Shown here: piece by piece, positions 44,286 to 54,358 of the stretch
Position numbering within the stretch: position 1 is the stretch's first letter
Layout: every line of letters starts with the position of its first letter
Assembly (NCBI RefSeq): GCF_014844075.1
Contig: NZ_CP062165.1
Coordinates: 2,604,001 to 2,668,000, forward strand
DNA length: 64,000 nt
Direction: 5' to 3'
Origin: Paenibacillus sp. JNUCC-31
Lineage (GTDB): Bacteria > Bacillota > Bacilli > Paenibacillales > Paenibacillaceae
Position numbers and translations under genes: made by a program
The notes under the pieces: generated by a model
What the model was told of the DNA's origin: nothing
The model's input: the letters and a program-made list of their open reading frames with translations, nothing else
Databases searched by the model: none

Positions 44286-45008
44286 TTAGAGCGTTACCCA
44301 GCCATATTTAATTGAATTGATAACGGCTTGGGTACGGTCGTCCACTTCCATTTTCTGCAGAATACTGCTGACATGGTTTTTTACTGTTTTCTCACTGATA
44401 AAGAGGAACTCACCAATCATTTTGTTGCTCTTTCCTTCTGCCATCAGACGCAGAACTTCAGCTTCACGACGAGTCAGCGGATTATTGTCGCCAGCGACAA
44501 ATTTGACGCCTGCTTCTTTTGAAGCTCCTTCGCTCATTGCCCCTGTTTCGTTAAGGTACGTCATCCGACGCAGCTGCATGATCAGTTTGCCAGTTACTTT
44601 AGGGTGGATGAATGCATGCCCTTCATGAACGGAACGAATCGCATTAATCAGGGACTCGGCCTCCATATCTTTCAGCAGGTATCCATTAGCGCCTTTACGC
44701 AGCGTCTCGAACACATAACTCTCATCATCATGAATAGACAAGATAATGACTTTGACATCCGGGAACAGCTCACGCAATTTCTCCGTCGCTTCAACCCCAT
44801 TTTCAACAGGCATGTTGATATCCATCAATACAATATCCGGTTTCTCCTGGTTACAGAATTCGAGCACCTGAATCCCATCGCCACATTCGCCGATGACCTC
44901 AATGTCGTCCTCCATATTTAAAATGCGCTTCAGACCTTCACGGAACAGCTGATGATCATCAGCCAAAAGAACTTTAATCGATGTCTTGCCAGTATCACGG
45001 TTTTCCAT
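44286..45008 (-). CDS. degU: Response regulator DegU
   Basis: A 240-residue NarL/LuxR-type regulator: receiver domain with Asp17/Asp18, phospho-acceptor Asp63 (LMDINMPVENG) and the conserved Lys in LLKD, then a C-terminal helix-turn-helix (about 175-238; LTRREAEVLRLMAEGKSNKMIGEFLFISEKTVKNH). In B. subtilis it controls exoenzymes, motility and competence; here it sits next to comFA and the flagellar genes. It follows degS by 4 bases. Confidence 0.97.
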   Translation of the reverse strand: MENRDTGKTSIKVLLADDHQLFREGLKRILNMEDDIEVIGECGDGIQVLEFCNQEKPDIVLMDINMPVENGVEATEKLRELFPDVKVIILSIHDDESYVFETLRKGANGYLLKDMEAESLINAIRSVHEGHAFIHPKVTGKLIMQLRRMTYLNETGAMSEGASKEAGVKFVAGDNNPLTRREAEVLRLMAEGKSNKMIGEFLFISEKTVKNHVSSILQKMEVDDRTQAVINSIKYGWVTL

Positions 45009-45012
45009 CCTG

Positions 45013-46173
45013 CTACTCCTTTCCCTTATCCACGTTTGTCGGGATATGAATCACTATTTTGGTTCCTTGATTTTCCGCGGATTCGATCTCTATTCTTCCT
45101 TCTAGCAGTTCAACCCGCTCTCTCATCCCAATCAGACCGAAGTGGGTATGATCCTTGCTCTTCTTCGCAAGAAGCTCCGGTTTGAACCCAAGCCCATTGT
45201 CCTGCACGACAATTTTGACGAGCTGAGCCTGGTATGTAATTTCCACCACAACATAAGTGGGATAAGCATGCTTTGCAGCATTGGACAGACCTTCCTGCAC
45301 GAGGCGGTAGATCGCAGCCTCCATCGCGGAAGACAACCGGTGTTCCTTGCCTCTCGTTTCAAAAAGCGAGCGGATTTTTGTTTTTTCTTCAAAATCCTGC
45401 ACGTACTTCCGAAGCGTTGGAATCAATCCCAGGTCATCCAGTGCCATAGGACGCAAATTGAAAATAACTTTTCTCATTTCTCCAAGACTCGAACGAACCT
45501 GGCCTTTCAAATCTACTATTTCGGCCTGGACCATCTTAAAATCCTGCTTTATGAGCATTCTTTCTACAATTTCCGTCCTAAGCACTAGATTTGCGAGCAT
45601 CTGCGCAGGACCGTCATGGATCTCACGAGCAATACGCTTCCGCTCTTCTTCCTGGGCCAAAATTATTTTCAAACCTATCATTTGTCGATTTTTGGCGGAT
45701 TCAATGATGCGGGTCACTTGACCCAGCTCACCCGACAGATACTCCAGCACAACCCCCATCTGGGAGCCGATCGTCTCGGCGCGCTCTACCGAAGCTTCCA
45801 CATTTTTGGCACGCTTCTGCAGATCATCCCGACGGGCCTTCAGATACATTTCCTTCTCACGATAAATCATCAGATCCAGCTGTAGCTGCGTCGCTTTCTC
45901 ATACGCCTGTTTGATATCATGCTCGGAATAACGGACAAAGTCACGGCTAACCTCGGTCAGCCGGATCCGGGAGCGGCGGTAGTTGAGCTCCAATTGATCT
46001 ACTTTCTCGATCGTTTCCGCCGTCTCCTTCAGGACCGACTTCAACTCCTCGTTCAGCGTTTTCAGCTCATTCCGAGTCGAGTCCATAATCTCAAACATTT
46101 GATATTTACTGTTTTCCATGACTTGTATGGCGTTTTTTATGACGCGGTCTATGGCATCGGCTTGTAAATCCAC
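45013..46173 (-). CDS. degS: Sensor histidine kinase DegS
   Basis: A 386-residue cytosolic kinase without TM helices: coiled-coil sensor region (about 30-165), HisKA_3 phospho-acceptor His186 in RIAREIHDGPAQ, and the HATPase domain at the end (VVQDNGLGFKPEL, HFGLIGMRERVELLEG). GTG at 46173 has TGGAG 10 bases upstream. It forms the DegS-DegU pair with the next gene. Confidence 0.96.
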   Translation of the reverse strand: MDLQADAIDRVIKNAIQVMENSKYQMFEIMDSTRNELKTLNEELKSVLKETAETIEKVDQLELNYRRSRIRLTEVSRDFVRYSEHDIKQAYEKATQLQLDLMIYREKEMYLKARRDDLQKRAKNVEASVERAETIGSQMGVVLEYLSGELGQVTRIIESAKNRQMIGLKIILAQEEERKRIAREIHDGPAQMLANLVLRTEIVERMLIKQDFKMVQAEIVDLKGQVRSSLGEMRKVIFNLRPMALDDLGLIPTLRKYVQDFEEKTKIRSLFETRGKEHRLSSAMEAAIYRLVQEGLSNAAKHAYPTYVVVEITYQAQLVKIVVQDNGLGFKPELLAKKSKDHTHFGLIGMRERVELLEGRIEIESAENQGTKIVIHIPTNVDKGKE

Positions 46174-46220
46174 GTTTGTTCGACTCCATTTCTATCGTTT
46201 CCGGTATATATCATACCATA

Positions 46221-48944
46221 TCACGATGAGATGGTAACGGTCTTCGTGTTCTGTTCCCATTTTACAGTCAGTCCAAGCTGCTCCGAAACGAGTCTGAGAG
46301 GGACTAAAGTCCTACCACCAGATACGTATGGTGCTACTGTAGCGCTTTGCCTTTTGCCATTAATGATGAATTCTTTCTGGCCAACAACCAGATCAATCAG
46401 CTTGCCGCCACGTACAACCGTAATCCGTTGATTTTTGCTATCCCAGCTCGCCTGCCCTCCAAAAGCGTCCAGCACATGCTTGATGGGCACATACGTTGTT
46501 CCATTTTTTAGTACCGGTGCCGCATCAATTGCCTTTTTCGTTCCATTAACGGTCATGGATTTCTGTCCAAGCACCAGCGAAGCTGTTCCTGTAGGCAATC
46601 CCACTTCACTGGACTTCGATGGCATGGTGAAAGCAATGTTGTCAAAAGCGACCGTTCCTGTCATCGCACGCTCATCCTGACCTTCTTCCACGTTCACCAC
46701 ATAGACCCGTTTCAGCTTCGCCGGATAGGCCATGTTCAACCCATTCAAGTCCACAGTGAGCTTTTTCCAACCCTCCCAATCAATGGCCTTGGCAAGATCA
46801 GCATATACCGTTTTGCCATTGGCATCGGTAAATTCGGCACGCAGCCAGTTCAAGCTTTTATCTCCCATCACATCCATGGACATGGATGTCGCTGTTGCAG
46901 ATACCTCTTTGCCGGTGGAACCGTTCAATTGGGCATAAGCATACATTTTACCTGTGCCTGCGGTCATGTCATAACTTAGCTGCAACACCTTGGAGACCGC
47001 TTTTTCACCTGTTCCTGCTGTTACGGAAGCCGATCCGGTTACACCTGGTGCATTGGTCGTGAAGTTGATCGGGTAGCTCACATTTTCGAAGTTCTCCCAT
47101 ATCGTTTCACTTCCTGCAGCGGAGAGAACAACTACCGTGCTGTAACCGTCATAACGACCAATTGCATAACCTACTTGAGCGCCAGAGTCCACAGAAGATA
47201 CAGTTAATTGGTCGGCAGCGACTTTACCCTTGAAACCGATAAACTCCCATGTCAGCGAGTCAGCCGGAACCGTCACACTTTGCCCATTTTTCGTCTTCGC
47301 CGTTACCGGGATTGAAATGGTTGTGCCCGCCTGGAGCGATCCCAATCCAGATCCTGCTGTCAGCGAAGCCAGTTCACTGCCCCCTAGTACGTTAACTTTA
47401 ATGGAGGATGAAGCGCCATTACTCGTTGCCGTCAGTGTTGCTGTGCCTGGCTTCACGGCTTTGATCGTTCCGTTGCTTACACTCACGATACCGTTGTTGC
47501 TGGATTTCCACGTCATCTTGATATCGCCTGTCGCAATCGGGTTGTAATACGTGTCATATCCTTTGGCTGTGTACTTGCCCTCTTGCCCTACCAGCAACGT
47601 TTGGCTGCCACTCACGGCAAAGCCCTTCAGCTTGCCTTCCGGTGCCGTAGAGAACACCCCCAGCGTGTTTACGACCTGACGCTGCTCTGTACCGTACTCC
47701 GTGTTGAACGTAAGCCCTGCTGTCTCCTCGCCGAGTGGACGAGTTACCATCGTTGTGGAGCCCCCTCCGTCCAGGTTCATGCCCTTCCATACACCAATGC
47801 TAGTCATGAAGGATTGCAGTTCAGTCAGCGACATACCGCTGCTGTTACTGTTTTTCTCCGCTGCAACGATGTAGACATACCGACCATCCTGAGAGTAACC
47901 GACTGCTGTTCTCGCACGAATGCCACCAATACCGGAAGCAGCAATATCGCGGGAAAATGTAGCCGCCTTGCCGCCATTCACCAGAATAGTGTGACCACCG
48001 ATCATCATCTCCAGGTTGCTTGGATCAACGGTTTCCCCACTTGTTTTGGCTTTCAGTTTGTAATCCGCATTCAGCGTCTGCCCCACTGTGAGATGGGTCA
48101 TAATCCAGGTCGCTGCCGTTCCATGCGCGCGCAAAATATACCCATCTTTCGGCACCGTCATGTCCAACGCCTTTTTATCAGAAATCTGGGTAATCACGCC
48201 GTTCTGCACAAGTACCTCGGTTGGTGTTGTGGAGGGATCATTCGGCCGTTTCGTGGATGTCCACGCCGGTGTATAAATATACATTGAATTGGCATGACTG
48301 TATTTGACCGAACTCGATTCGACCGTGTAATCCTCTTTATTTATCCCACGCAAAGGGAAGGTTGAACCATCGTCTGCTCTCACGGTGCCATCGAATGAAT
48401 ACTCATCAATCATCGGTTTGCCATCCTTGGTTACAGTGAGGGCATACATGCCCGACAGTTCCGATGGAGTGGATACGAGGACCCCGTCCGAGACCTGTCC
48501 ACCAATTGGAGCGAGCTCACCAGATACATTGAAATAATCGCCGTTCACGGCAGCTACTGCACCGTTTTCTTTGGCCATGCTACCCGTGCTTTGTTTACTG
48601 TTCAGATTGCCACCCTTGCCTGTCATGACGTCCAGCTTCACATATGGATTTTGCAAATCCACTTGAATGACGTCTGCCAGTACGTTTACCTTCGCGCCAG
48701 AACGTGTTGTTGTATAGTTATATTTCATCAACTTCGCACCCGAAGTCAGAATTTCTTCACTCAGTTTGCTTGTCGTTGTAGATGCCGCAGCAGCTACCGA
48801 TTGCCAAGAAGTGCCTGACCACACCTGCTGTCCCGCTCCCAGAACCGGAGCAATCCAGATGACACCTGCCAGTGTTACCATCGCCCATTTCTTTGCCTGA
48901 TTACCCTTAACGTCATTCAGCCGTTTCCCTTGTTTCCCCAACAT
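46221..48944 (-). CDS. Secreted phosphodiester glycosidase (NAGPA/DUF2233) with Big2 and copper-amine-oxidase-like stalk domains
   Basis: A 907-residue secreted protein. After a signal peptide (WAMVTLAGVIWIAPVLGAG) comes the NAGPA-type phosphodiester glycosidase domain (about 80-430; VNGDYFN, MNLDGGGSTTMVTR), a bacterial Ig-like Big2 domain (about 440-530), a beta-rich middle part, and a C-terminal stalk domain with two repeats (YVPIKHVLDAFGGQASWD, LVPLRLVSEQLGLTVKWE). NAGPA homologues in bacilli act on teichoic-acid-like or wall phosphodiesters; that is inferred. ATG at 48944 begins a plausible signal sequence; the frame is open to 49118. The ribosome binding site (GGGAGAG) is rather distant. 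Confidence 0.88.
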   Translation of the reverse strand: MLGKQGKRLNDVKGNQAKKWAMVTLAGVIWIAPVLGAGQQVWSGTSWQSVAAAASTTTSKLSEEILTSGAKLMKYNYTTTRSGAKVNVLADVIQVDLQNPYVKLDVMTGKGGNLNSKQSTGSMAKENGAVAAVNGDYFNVSGELAPIGGQVSDGVLVSTPSELSGMYALTVTKDGKPMIDEYSFDGTVRADDGSTFPLRGINKEDYTVESSSVKYSHANSMYIYTPAWTSTKRPNDPSTTPTEVLVQNGVITQISDKKALDMTVPKDGYILRAHGTAATWIMTHLTVGQTLNADYKLKAKTSGETVDPSNLEMMIGGHTILVNGGKAATFSRDIAASGIGGIRARTAVGYSQDGRYVYIVAAEKNSNSSGMSLTELQSFMTSIGVWKGMNLDGGGSTTMVTRPLGEETAGLTFNTEYGTEQRQVVNTLGVFSTAPEGKLKGFAVSGSQTLLVGQEGKYTAKGYDTYYNPIATGDIKMTWKSSNNGIVSVSNGTIKAVKPGTATLTATSNGASSSIKVNVLGGSELASLTAGSGLGSLQAGTTISIPVTAKTKNGQSVTVPADSLTWEFIGFKGKVAADQLTVSSVDSGAQVGYAIGRYDGYSTVVVLSAAGSETIWENFENVSYPINFTTNAPGVTGSASVTAGTGEKAVSKVLQLSYDMTAGTGKMYAYAQLNGSTGKEVSATATSMSMDVMGDKSLNWLRAEFTDANGKTVYADLAKAIDWEGWKKLTVDLNGLNMAYPAKLKRVYVVNVEEGQDERAMTGTVAFDNIAFTMPSKSSEVGLPTGTASLVLGQKSMTVNGTKKAIDAAPVLKNGTTYVPIKHVLDAFGGQASWDSKNQRITVVRGGKLIDLVVGQKEFIINGKRQSATVAPYVSGGRTLVPLRLVSEQLGLTVKWEQNTKTVTISS

Positions 48945-49163
48945 GTTTGAAACGTCTCTCCCATCTTGTATATCAATCTTAGAGATCACGATCTCTGCCA
49001 CGTGGCAGCAGATAGCGAGATCTCTAGTATACTCTTCTATTAATAGACTGCTTTTTGTGGAAAAAGTTACGCCAATAGCTAACTTTGAGGGTATTCTTGG
49101 CAAAAAAAGAACCCACATATGGAGTTAACTATCCGTACATGGGAATATACCGGTATATTCGTA

Positions 49164-50222
49164 TTAATCAGATTCTAAATCTAACTCTGGGAAATGAATC
49201 TCGGTTAACGTTCGATTGGTATCCTCATCGTTCGCACTAATGTCATTATCATAACTATAATTCCAGTGCCCATTGGCGTAATCGAGGTAGATCAGCGCCT
49301 CATATATAGAACGGTTCTGCTCTATCTTCTCTGAAAAGTAGCTCCATTCCAAGGTGGCATGAACAACAGCTTGCTTCTCCCCTAGAAACACAACTCGTTC
49401 ATTGGATATACGATACGTAGTGTCTCCATACTCAAAAGAAGCTCTTGTAATGTGCTCCCAGGTTCTCCATTCATCAACAGTATCTGCGTTCATTCGTTCA
49501 ATATCAAATGGCGAAGTATACTTATACGTTAAATCAAAATCTTCCTGATTATATGCTCTATAATATGTCTTTAAGTCAGATAGGACACTTTGTTGCTCAT
49601 CATTAAAATTCTCTTTTATTATACTTACAGCTTTATCGATATCTTCTGGAAGCGTAGTATTACGGGAAAGATATCGATCCTGAAGTATTTTCCACTGATT
49701 GTTCTCCTTTATAATTCGAAACACGACCTCATGTTGGTCATTTATTACCTGATTATTATGAATATAAGTAACGTACAATAATGCCTGGTTCGCAGATTCG
49801 TATGTAATGCTTGTTATATCAACATTATAGATTCGATCCGGAATTTCACTCTCTGGGAGTGTAATCTTACTGTCCGTCAAATAGGATCTCTGTATATGAT
49901 CTGAAGCAAGTAGTTTTACAGTAAAAGCTCTATCATACGTTGTTATCAAATCAAGTATCTCTTTCTCTTGACCATACCCATACTGCAGCATCCACGCCGT
50001 ATTCGACTTTTTATCATAATTAACCGAGTGCTTAGTTAACCAGGCGGCATAGCGGATAGGTAAATAGAATTTACCATTGATTTGAATGCCTGGTCTTTGT
50101 AATTCGTAATAATCTCCTGATCCACTAATGTAGTCGTCATTCGGTAGGAAAGTGAATGTCGACGCTCCAATAGTGGCTGTAATCTCTCGATCCTCCACTG
50201 AATAATTCACCTGATGCCCCAT
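49164..50222 (-). CDS. Stalk-domain (copper amine oxidase N-like) surface protein lacking its N-terminus
   Basis: A 352-residue frame that begins inside a stalk domain: MGHQVNYSVEDREITATIG and YLPIRYAAWLTKHSVNYD are its hallmark second half. No signal peptide is included. In another frame just upstream (50280-50236) an ATG with AAGGTG encodes MIRKLLCIFLILGL followed by a stop, the beginning of a signal peptide. In-frame residues before the listed ATG (EFIQV) continue the domain. The gene has probably lost a stretch between signal peptide and domain. The remaining about 270 residues are two related alpha/beta segments (IIKENNQWKILQDRY) of unknown function. Confidence 0.7.
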   Translation of the reverse strand: MGHQVNYSVEDREITATIGASTFTFLPNDDYISGSGDYYELQRPGIQINGKFYLPIRYAAWLTKHSVNYDKKSNTAWMLQYGYGQEKEILDLITTYDRAFTVKLLASDHIQRSYLTDSKITLPESEIPDRIYNVDITSITYESANQALLYVTYIHNNQVINDQHEVVFRIIKENNQWKILQDRYLSRNTTLPEDIDKAVSIIKENFNDEQQSVLSDLKTYYRAYNQEDFDLTYKYTSPFDIERMNADTVDEWRTWEHITRASFEYGDTTYRISNERVVFLGEKQAVVHATLEWSYFSEKIEQNRSIYEALIYLDYANGHWNYSYDNDISANDEDTNRTLTEIHFPELDLESD

Positions 50223-50235
50223 GACTTGGATAAAC

Positions 50236-50280
50236 TCAGAGTCCCAAAATCAAGAATATACATAGCAACTTTCTGATCAT
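50236..50280 (-). pseudogene. Relic signal-peptide start of the stalk-domain gene
   Basis: ATG at 50280 preceded by AAGGTG encodes MIRKLLCIFLILGL and then TGA. Fourteen bases later the stalk-domain frame begins, offset by one. Charge, hydrophobic core and ribosome binding site make this the likely original start of the 49164-50222 gene. Confidence 0.6.
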
Positions 50281-50326
50281 AAAAACACCTTCTATCAATA
50301 GATTTTGCCTATTAACTCACATAGCA

Positions 50327-50376
50327 AAAAGCGGAAAACAATCAGATGGACTTATTATTCTGATCGCTTTCCGCTT
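50327..50376 (-). terminator. Terminator of the 1242-residue SLH gene
   Basis: On minus AAGCGGAAAGCGATCAGA (50359-50376) pairs with TCTGATTGTTTTCCGCTT (50329-50346), with a 3-base internal loop, followed by UUU. Confidence 0.85.
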
Positions 50377-50409
50377 CAATTAGATAAATCGATTTTTTCC
50401 TGATTAGAA

Positions 50410-53400
50410 CTACAGATAACCCAATTTATTCAATACACGCTTCAACATTACCGCTGCTTGTGCACGTGTTGCATTACCTTGTGGCACAAAAGTCGTCGAT
50501 GTCATTCCTTGGATAATGCCTCCCTGAACCGCTTTAGCAACAGAATCCTTGGATTGAATTTTGTTGCTGTCCTTAAACTTCGATAACATTGACGCTGCCG
50601 AAGTATTAAGAACAGTTGGCTGACCGGCATAATCCAAAGCCCGAACCATCATGATGGCCATCTGCTCACGAGTAACGAGGCTATCCGGTTTAAAAGTACC
50701 ATCCGTATTACCAGTGACAATACCCGCTTTAGCGGCTGCACCAATATATGCACCTGATATATCACCATACCGAACATCTTTAAATTGTTGTGCACTAGCA
50801 TAGTCGCCTGGCAATCCCAACCCTTTTGCCACTAAAGTAGCGAATTCTGCTCGTGATATCTGCTGATCAGGAACATACAAGGTTCCATTTTGTCCATTGA
50901 TAATCCATTTTGCAGACAACTCACCAATGACGTCCTTAGCCCAGTGTGAAGCAGTATCCCGATATGAAACGGGATGGGACGCAGCCACAATAGCCTGATT
51001 GCCTTTCAGCTGTCCTGTTATAATAACTGCTCCAGTTGCATTGGAGAAATGATGAGGAATATTAGCCAGAGCTGAAGTACCTTGATCAATGTAGACCAGA
51101 CCTGTAGCCGGTCCTGTTGTCGTTGAAGGCAATCTGAGTGCAACTGAACTCTTCACCAGTTGTTCTGCACGTTGGCCACTGTAGCCATTATAGGCGGATA
51201 GATAAACATCCGTAATCTCGGATACTCTCTGTGCTCCGGCGGATGCAAGCATACCGTCCATCGTACCAGAGACAGTTACAGGAATTGATTCAAGTTGAAT
51301 ATAAAAGTATGAAGAACCCGAACCTGCATTCACGCTTTGCGCAATACTGGAAGGATTCAAATCTGACAAAGGCACTGACCACAGGCGCTCACCATATTTC
51401 ACCCCAATAAATGAAAAGCGCTCACGTGACGCTATCTCCGTCAGCGTGTCTATAGGGAATCCAACGTAAGCTGATGCTTCTGTAGAAGGAACTTCAAATA
51501 CCACCATGCGACTTGAATTATTGCTTAAGTTTGCATATTGAAATGCCTGATTTAACTTGCTAGCATCCACATTAAACTGACGGGTAGAGCGACTATTGCG
51601 CGACTGGGCGGAAGTTGTTGCCGCTGCATCCGTGCTCATGACATACATGGACTGGTTAAAAGCCGATGTGTCCGATACGGTTAGCCAGGATGGCAAGTTG
51701 CCACTCAAACTGCCAGTGTTAGTAGTAGAACCCGTACTTTGAGTTTGGCTTAACGATAGCGGTCCAAAAGCCTCAACAATTACGTTCTGAAGCGTACTTA
51801 GCGGGATCACTCCTGGTGAATAACTTACGGTTCCCGTTGATCCACTTGTTGCTGAACTGGCTAACTTCAGAGTTACCGTCGTTCCAGACGCTGTAGCAGA
51901 AACCACACTTACCTGTGAGCCTCCCAACTGTACACTAAATTGAGATGGGGTAAGCAGAGTCTGTGACTGCAGAGATTCTCTAAAGGTAATAGTCACTGTA
52001 TCCCCTTGCAATGTAGCTGATTTCACCATACCATTACCCGCTGTGTAGCTTACAGGGGTTAAGTTGATATAACCAGCAGGATTACCGTTTAGGTCCGTCA
52101 GACGCAATGCTCCAGGGACATAAGAAAGTGTTACATTCTGGTTCGTGCCTACGGCTGAAGCCAAAGTCAGCGTGACTGTTTCATCTTCAATATCCGTGTC
52201 GTTTACAAATAAAGGTTTACCATCTACAAGGACAGAATACTGGCTTTTTAACGGTTTGTTGGTTGTTCTAAGTGGCTCGTTATAACGGATCCATAGCTTG
52301 GAGCCACTTATTTCAGCACTCTGAAATTCAGGCGCCTTGGTATCGATGCTATTCCGAACATAGAAGCCGCTGAATCCCGCAAGAGCTTGTCCCCGACTGT
52401 CTTTTACAGGAGAAGAGCCTGGTGCATACGAGACACGAACCACTTCCCCATCGGTAATGGAACGGCTCAGATTCAATGTAACCATTGAACTATTAGTTAA
52501 GGATATACTGTTGATTCCTACCGAAGACTGGTTTGCAGTCACACTGAATTGTGACACCGCATCACTGGAATTGATATATACTGTCTCCGGGTAGTAGAGA
52601 TTAATTGTACTGTAATATACAGTACCTTCCCGTGGTTTGGACATGACCGAGTCCAATGTATTTTCCACATCTCGTGCTGCAAACGAAGCTGCCGGGTTCA
52701 GCGAATTATCCTGTATTGGACGCAATCCAGGCGTATACCCGATCCGGACAACCTGCCCTACAGCTACACCTGTATCGAGTACGACATATACGCTATCTCC
52801 TGATACATATGCAGTGCTGACATTACGCGCTTCCCCATTTACTGTTACCGCGAAGCTGCTATAAGCTGGATTCGCGCTGAACAAACTTTCATCGTAGGTA
52901 AGACGAATCGTATTGTTACTGTACATCTTGACTGTTTTAAGTACCGGGGCCGTAGTATCTCTGCTAAGCGTCTTAAAGCCCCATGTACTGGTACCTGTCA
53001 ATCCGGTGAACAGGTTACCCGCCTTGTCCCTAAACACATTTGCGGGGATATCCACGTAATAATTCGTATTGCTTTCCAGTGTGCTCTGCGGAATAATCCG
53101 CAGCTGTCTGTTGTTAGAACTGCTAATGGTTGTTGTTACGGCTACGGTTCCACCATTGGCCTTTCTCAACGTCGCATTGCCTGGATAATTGGTATCAAGC
53201 TCTTTGTTAAATGTAACCGTTAGTTCTCCCGTCAAAGGTGCATTCGTCGTACCGTTCGTTGGGGAAACAGATGATACGGTGAGGGCAGTAGGATCCGAAA
53301 TGACGCCAAACCCCCACTCGGTTCCTGCAATTCCACTGGTGTCGTTCCCAAGTTCATCCCTTAAAAGACCTTCTGGCATAACAACATAATATGTGCTGCT

Positions 53401-54138
53401 ACTATTCCAGTTTTTCTCTGGATCAATCACAATGGAATTCGTCCCCAGACCATTAACACGTGGAGAACCTGCATTCACAGGTATTTCCTCATATAGTGTA
53501 GTCCCTTGAAAAATCTGCAGTTTCCCAGCACCTGCAAAAACCTTTTTACTAAATGTCATTGTTATGTTAGATGAAGGTGATACCTGCATCGCTGCATTCG
53601 CGGGAACCTTCTCTACCAATGATGCTGTGCCTACACCTTGTGTATGGAACGTCCATTCTTTGCTCAGTCCATTGAAAGCTGTATTATTCTCATCCGCGTA
53701 TACAAATGAATTTTTATCGATTTGAACATAATATGTCCCTCCTGGCAGAGGTGCATGATTAATCGTCACTTTTCTCCCTACATCCGGAACACTGGCGTCA
53801 TCTAGTGTAATGCTAATATTACTTGATTCCGTTGGGTCCACTAAGATAGGTGGAATAACCTCCGTATCATCTGACACACGTTTTATTGATATGTATCCAC
53901 TGGTAGTCCCCGCTGCTTTTCGAACAGGTTGGCCAAATTCGATCTCCAATGGGGTGCTTCCATTCACATTTTTCTCTCCTGCTACAGGTAACGTTGCCGT
54001 GACTCCCAGCGTAGTTAAGTCATCTGCTGCATAAACAGTGTTTTCCACTCCAAGCAGGCCCGTCAGCCAACTTTGGGCGGTAAATATTACGATTAAAAGC
54101 CCAATTGTACTCTTCTTGGCCATTCGTTTCAAACTCAC
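50410..54138 (-). CDS. SLH-anchored surface protein with Ig-like and SwmB-like repeats
   Basis: A 1242-residue secreted protein. Signal peptide about residues 7-38 (ends VYAA). Three Big_5-type Ig-like units follow (about 45-390; SPSSNITMTFSKKVFAG, NAPLTGELTVTFNKEL), then four SwmB-like units of about 100 residues (each with VxLxLxxxVxxGxxVxVSYxPG), an alpha/beta middle part, and three SLH domains at the C-terminus (about 1060-1242; DTASHWAKDVIGELSAKWIINGQ). SLH domains bind pyruvylated wall polymer. The start is GTG at 54138, 8 bases after GGGGG; TTG at 54141 is too close. It is the only gene of its transcript. Confidence 0.9.
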   Translation of the reverse strand: MSLKRMAKKSTIGLLIVIFTAQSWLTGLLGVENTVYAADDLTTLGVTATLPVAGEKNVNGSTPLEIEFGQPVRKAAGTTSGYISIKRVSDDTEVIPPILVDPTESSNISITLDDASVPDVGRKVTINHAPLPGGTYYVQIDKNSFVYADENNTAFNGLSKEWTFHTQGVGTASLVEKVPANAAMQVSPSSNITMTFSKKVFAGAGKLQIFQGTTLYEEIPVNAGSPRVNGLGTNSIVIDPEKNWNSSSTYYVVMPEGLLRDELGNDTSGIAGTEWGFGVISDPTALTVSSVSPTNGTTNAPLTGELTVTFNKELDTNYPGNATLRKANGGTVAVTTTISSSNNRQLRIIPQSTLESNTNYYVDIPANVFRDKAGNLFTGLTGTSTWGFKTLSRDTTAPVLKTVKMYSNNTIRLTYDESLFSANPAYSSFAVTVNGEARNVSTAYVSGDSVYVVLDTGVAVGQVVRIGYTPGLRPIQDNSLNPAASFAARDVENTLDSVMSKPREGTVYYSTINLYYPETVYINSSDAVSQFSVTANQSSVGINSISLTNSSMVTLNLSRSITDGEVVRVSYAPGSSPVKDSRGQALAGFSGFYVRNSIDTKAPEFQSAEISGSKLWIRYNEPLRTTNKPLKSQYSVLVDGKPLFVNDTDIEDETVTLTLASAVGTNQNVTLSYVPGALRLTDLNGNPAGYINLTPVSYTAGNGMVKSATLQGDTVTITFRESLQSQTLLTPSQFSVQLGGSQVSVVSATASGTTVTLKLASSATSGSTGTVSYSPGVIPLSTLQNVIVEAFGPLSLSQTQSTGSTTNTGSLSGNLPSWLTVSDTSAFNQSMYVMSTDAAATTSAQSRNSRSTRQFNVDASKLNQAFQYANLSNNSSRMVVFEVPSTEASAYVGFPIDTLTEIASRERFSFIGVKYGERLWSVPLSDLNPSSIAQSVNAGSGSSYFYIQLESIPVTVSGTMDGMLASAGAQRVSEITDVYLSAYNGYSGQRAEQLVKSSVALRLPSTTTGPATGLVYIDQGTSALANIPHHFSNATGAVIITGQLKGNQAIVAASHPVSYRDTASHWAKDVIGELSAKWIINGQNGTLYVPDQQISRAEFATLVAKGLGLPGDYASAQQFKDVRYGDISGAYIGAAAKAGIVTGNTDGTFKPDSLVTREQMAIMMVRALDYAGQPTVLNTSAASMLSKFKDSNKIQSKDSVAKAVQGGIIQGMTSTTFVPQGNATRAQAAVMLKRVLNKLGYL

Positions 54139-54296
54139 CAATTCGTCCCCCTCAACTTATATTTCTTCTCCTGTCTAATGTACAGACCTCATTATGTATG
54201 TCGGTTATAACAGACATTTTATTTAGTCAAAAGGGATTAAAAGGAATATTAATTAGTTCGGTAGATTCTCTCTATAACCCAATTACTTATGTATGT

Positions 54297-54333
54297 AAAA
54301 AAGCCCCTGATTCCTTATCGGAACCAAGGGCTT
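54297..54333 (-). terminator. metK terminator
   Basis: On minus AAGCCCTTGGTTCC (54320-54333) pairs with GGAATCAGGGGCTT (54301-54314), two mismatched positions, followed by U6. Confidence 0.88.
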
Positions 54334-54358
54334 GAATCTATTTGTATCTTAAACTTAC

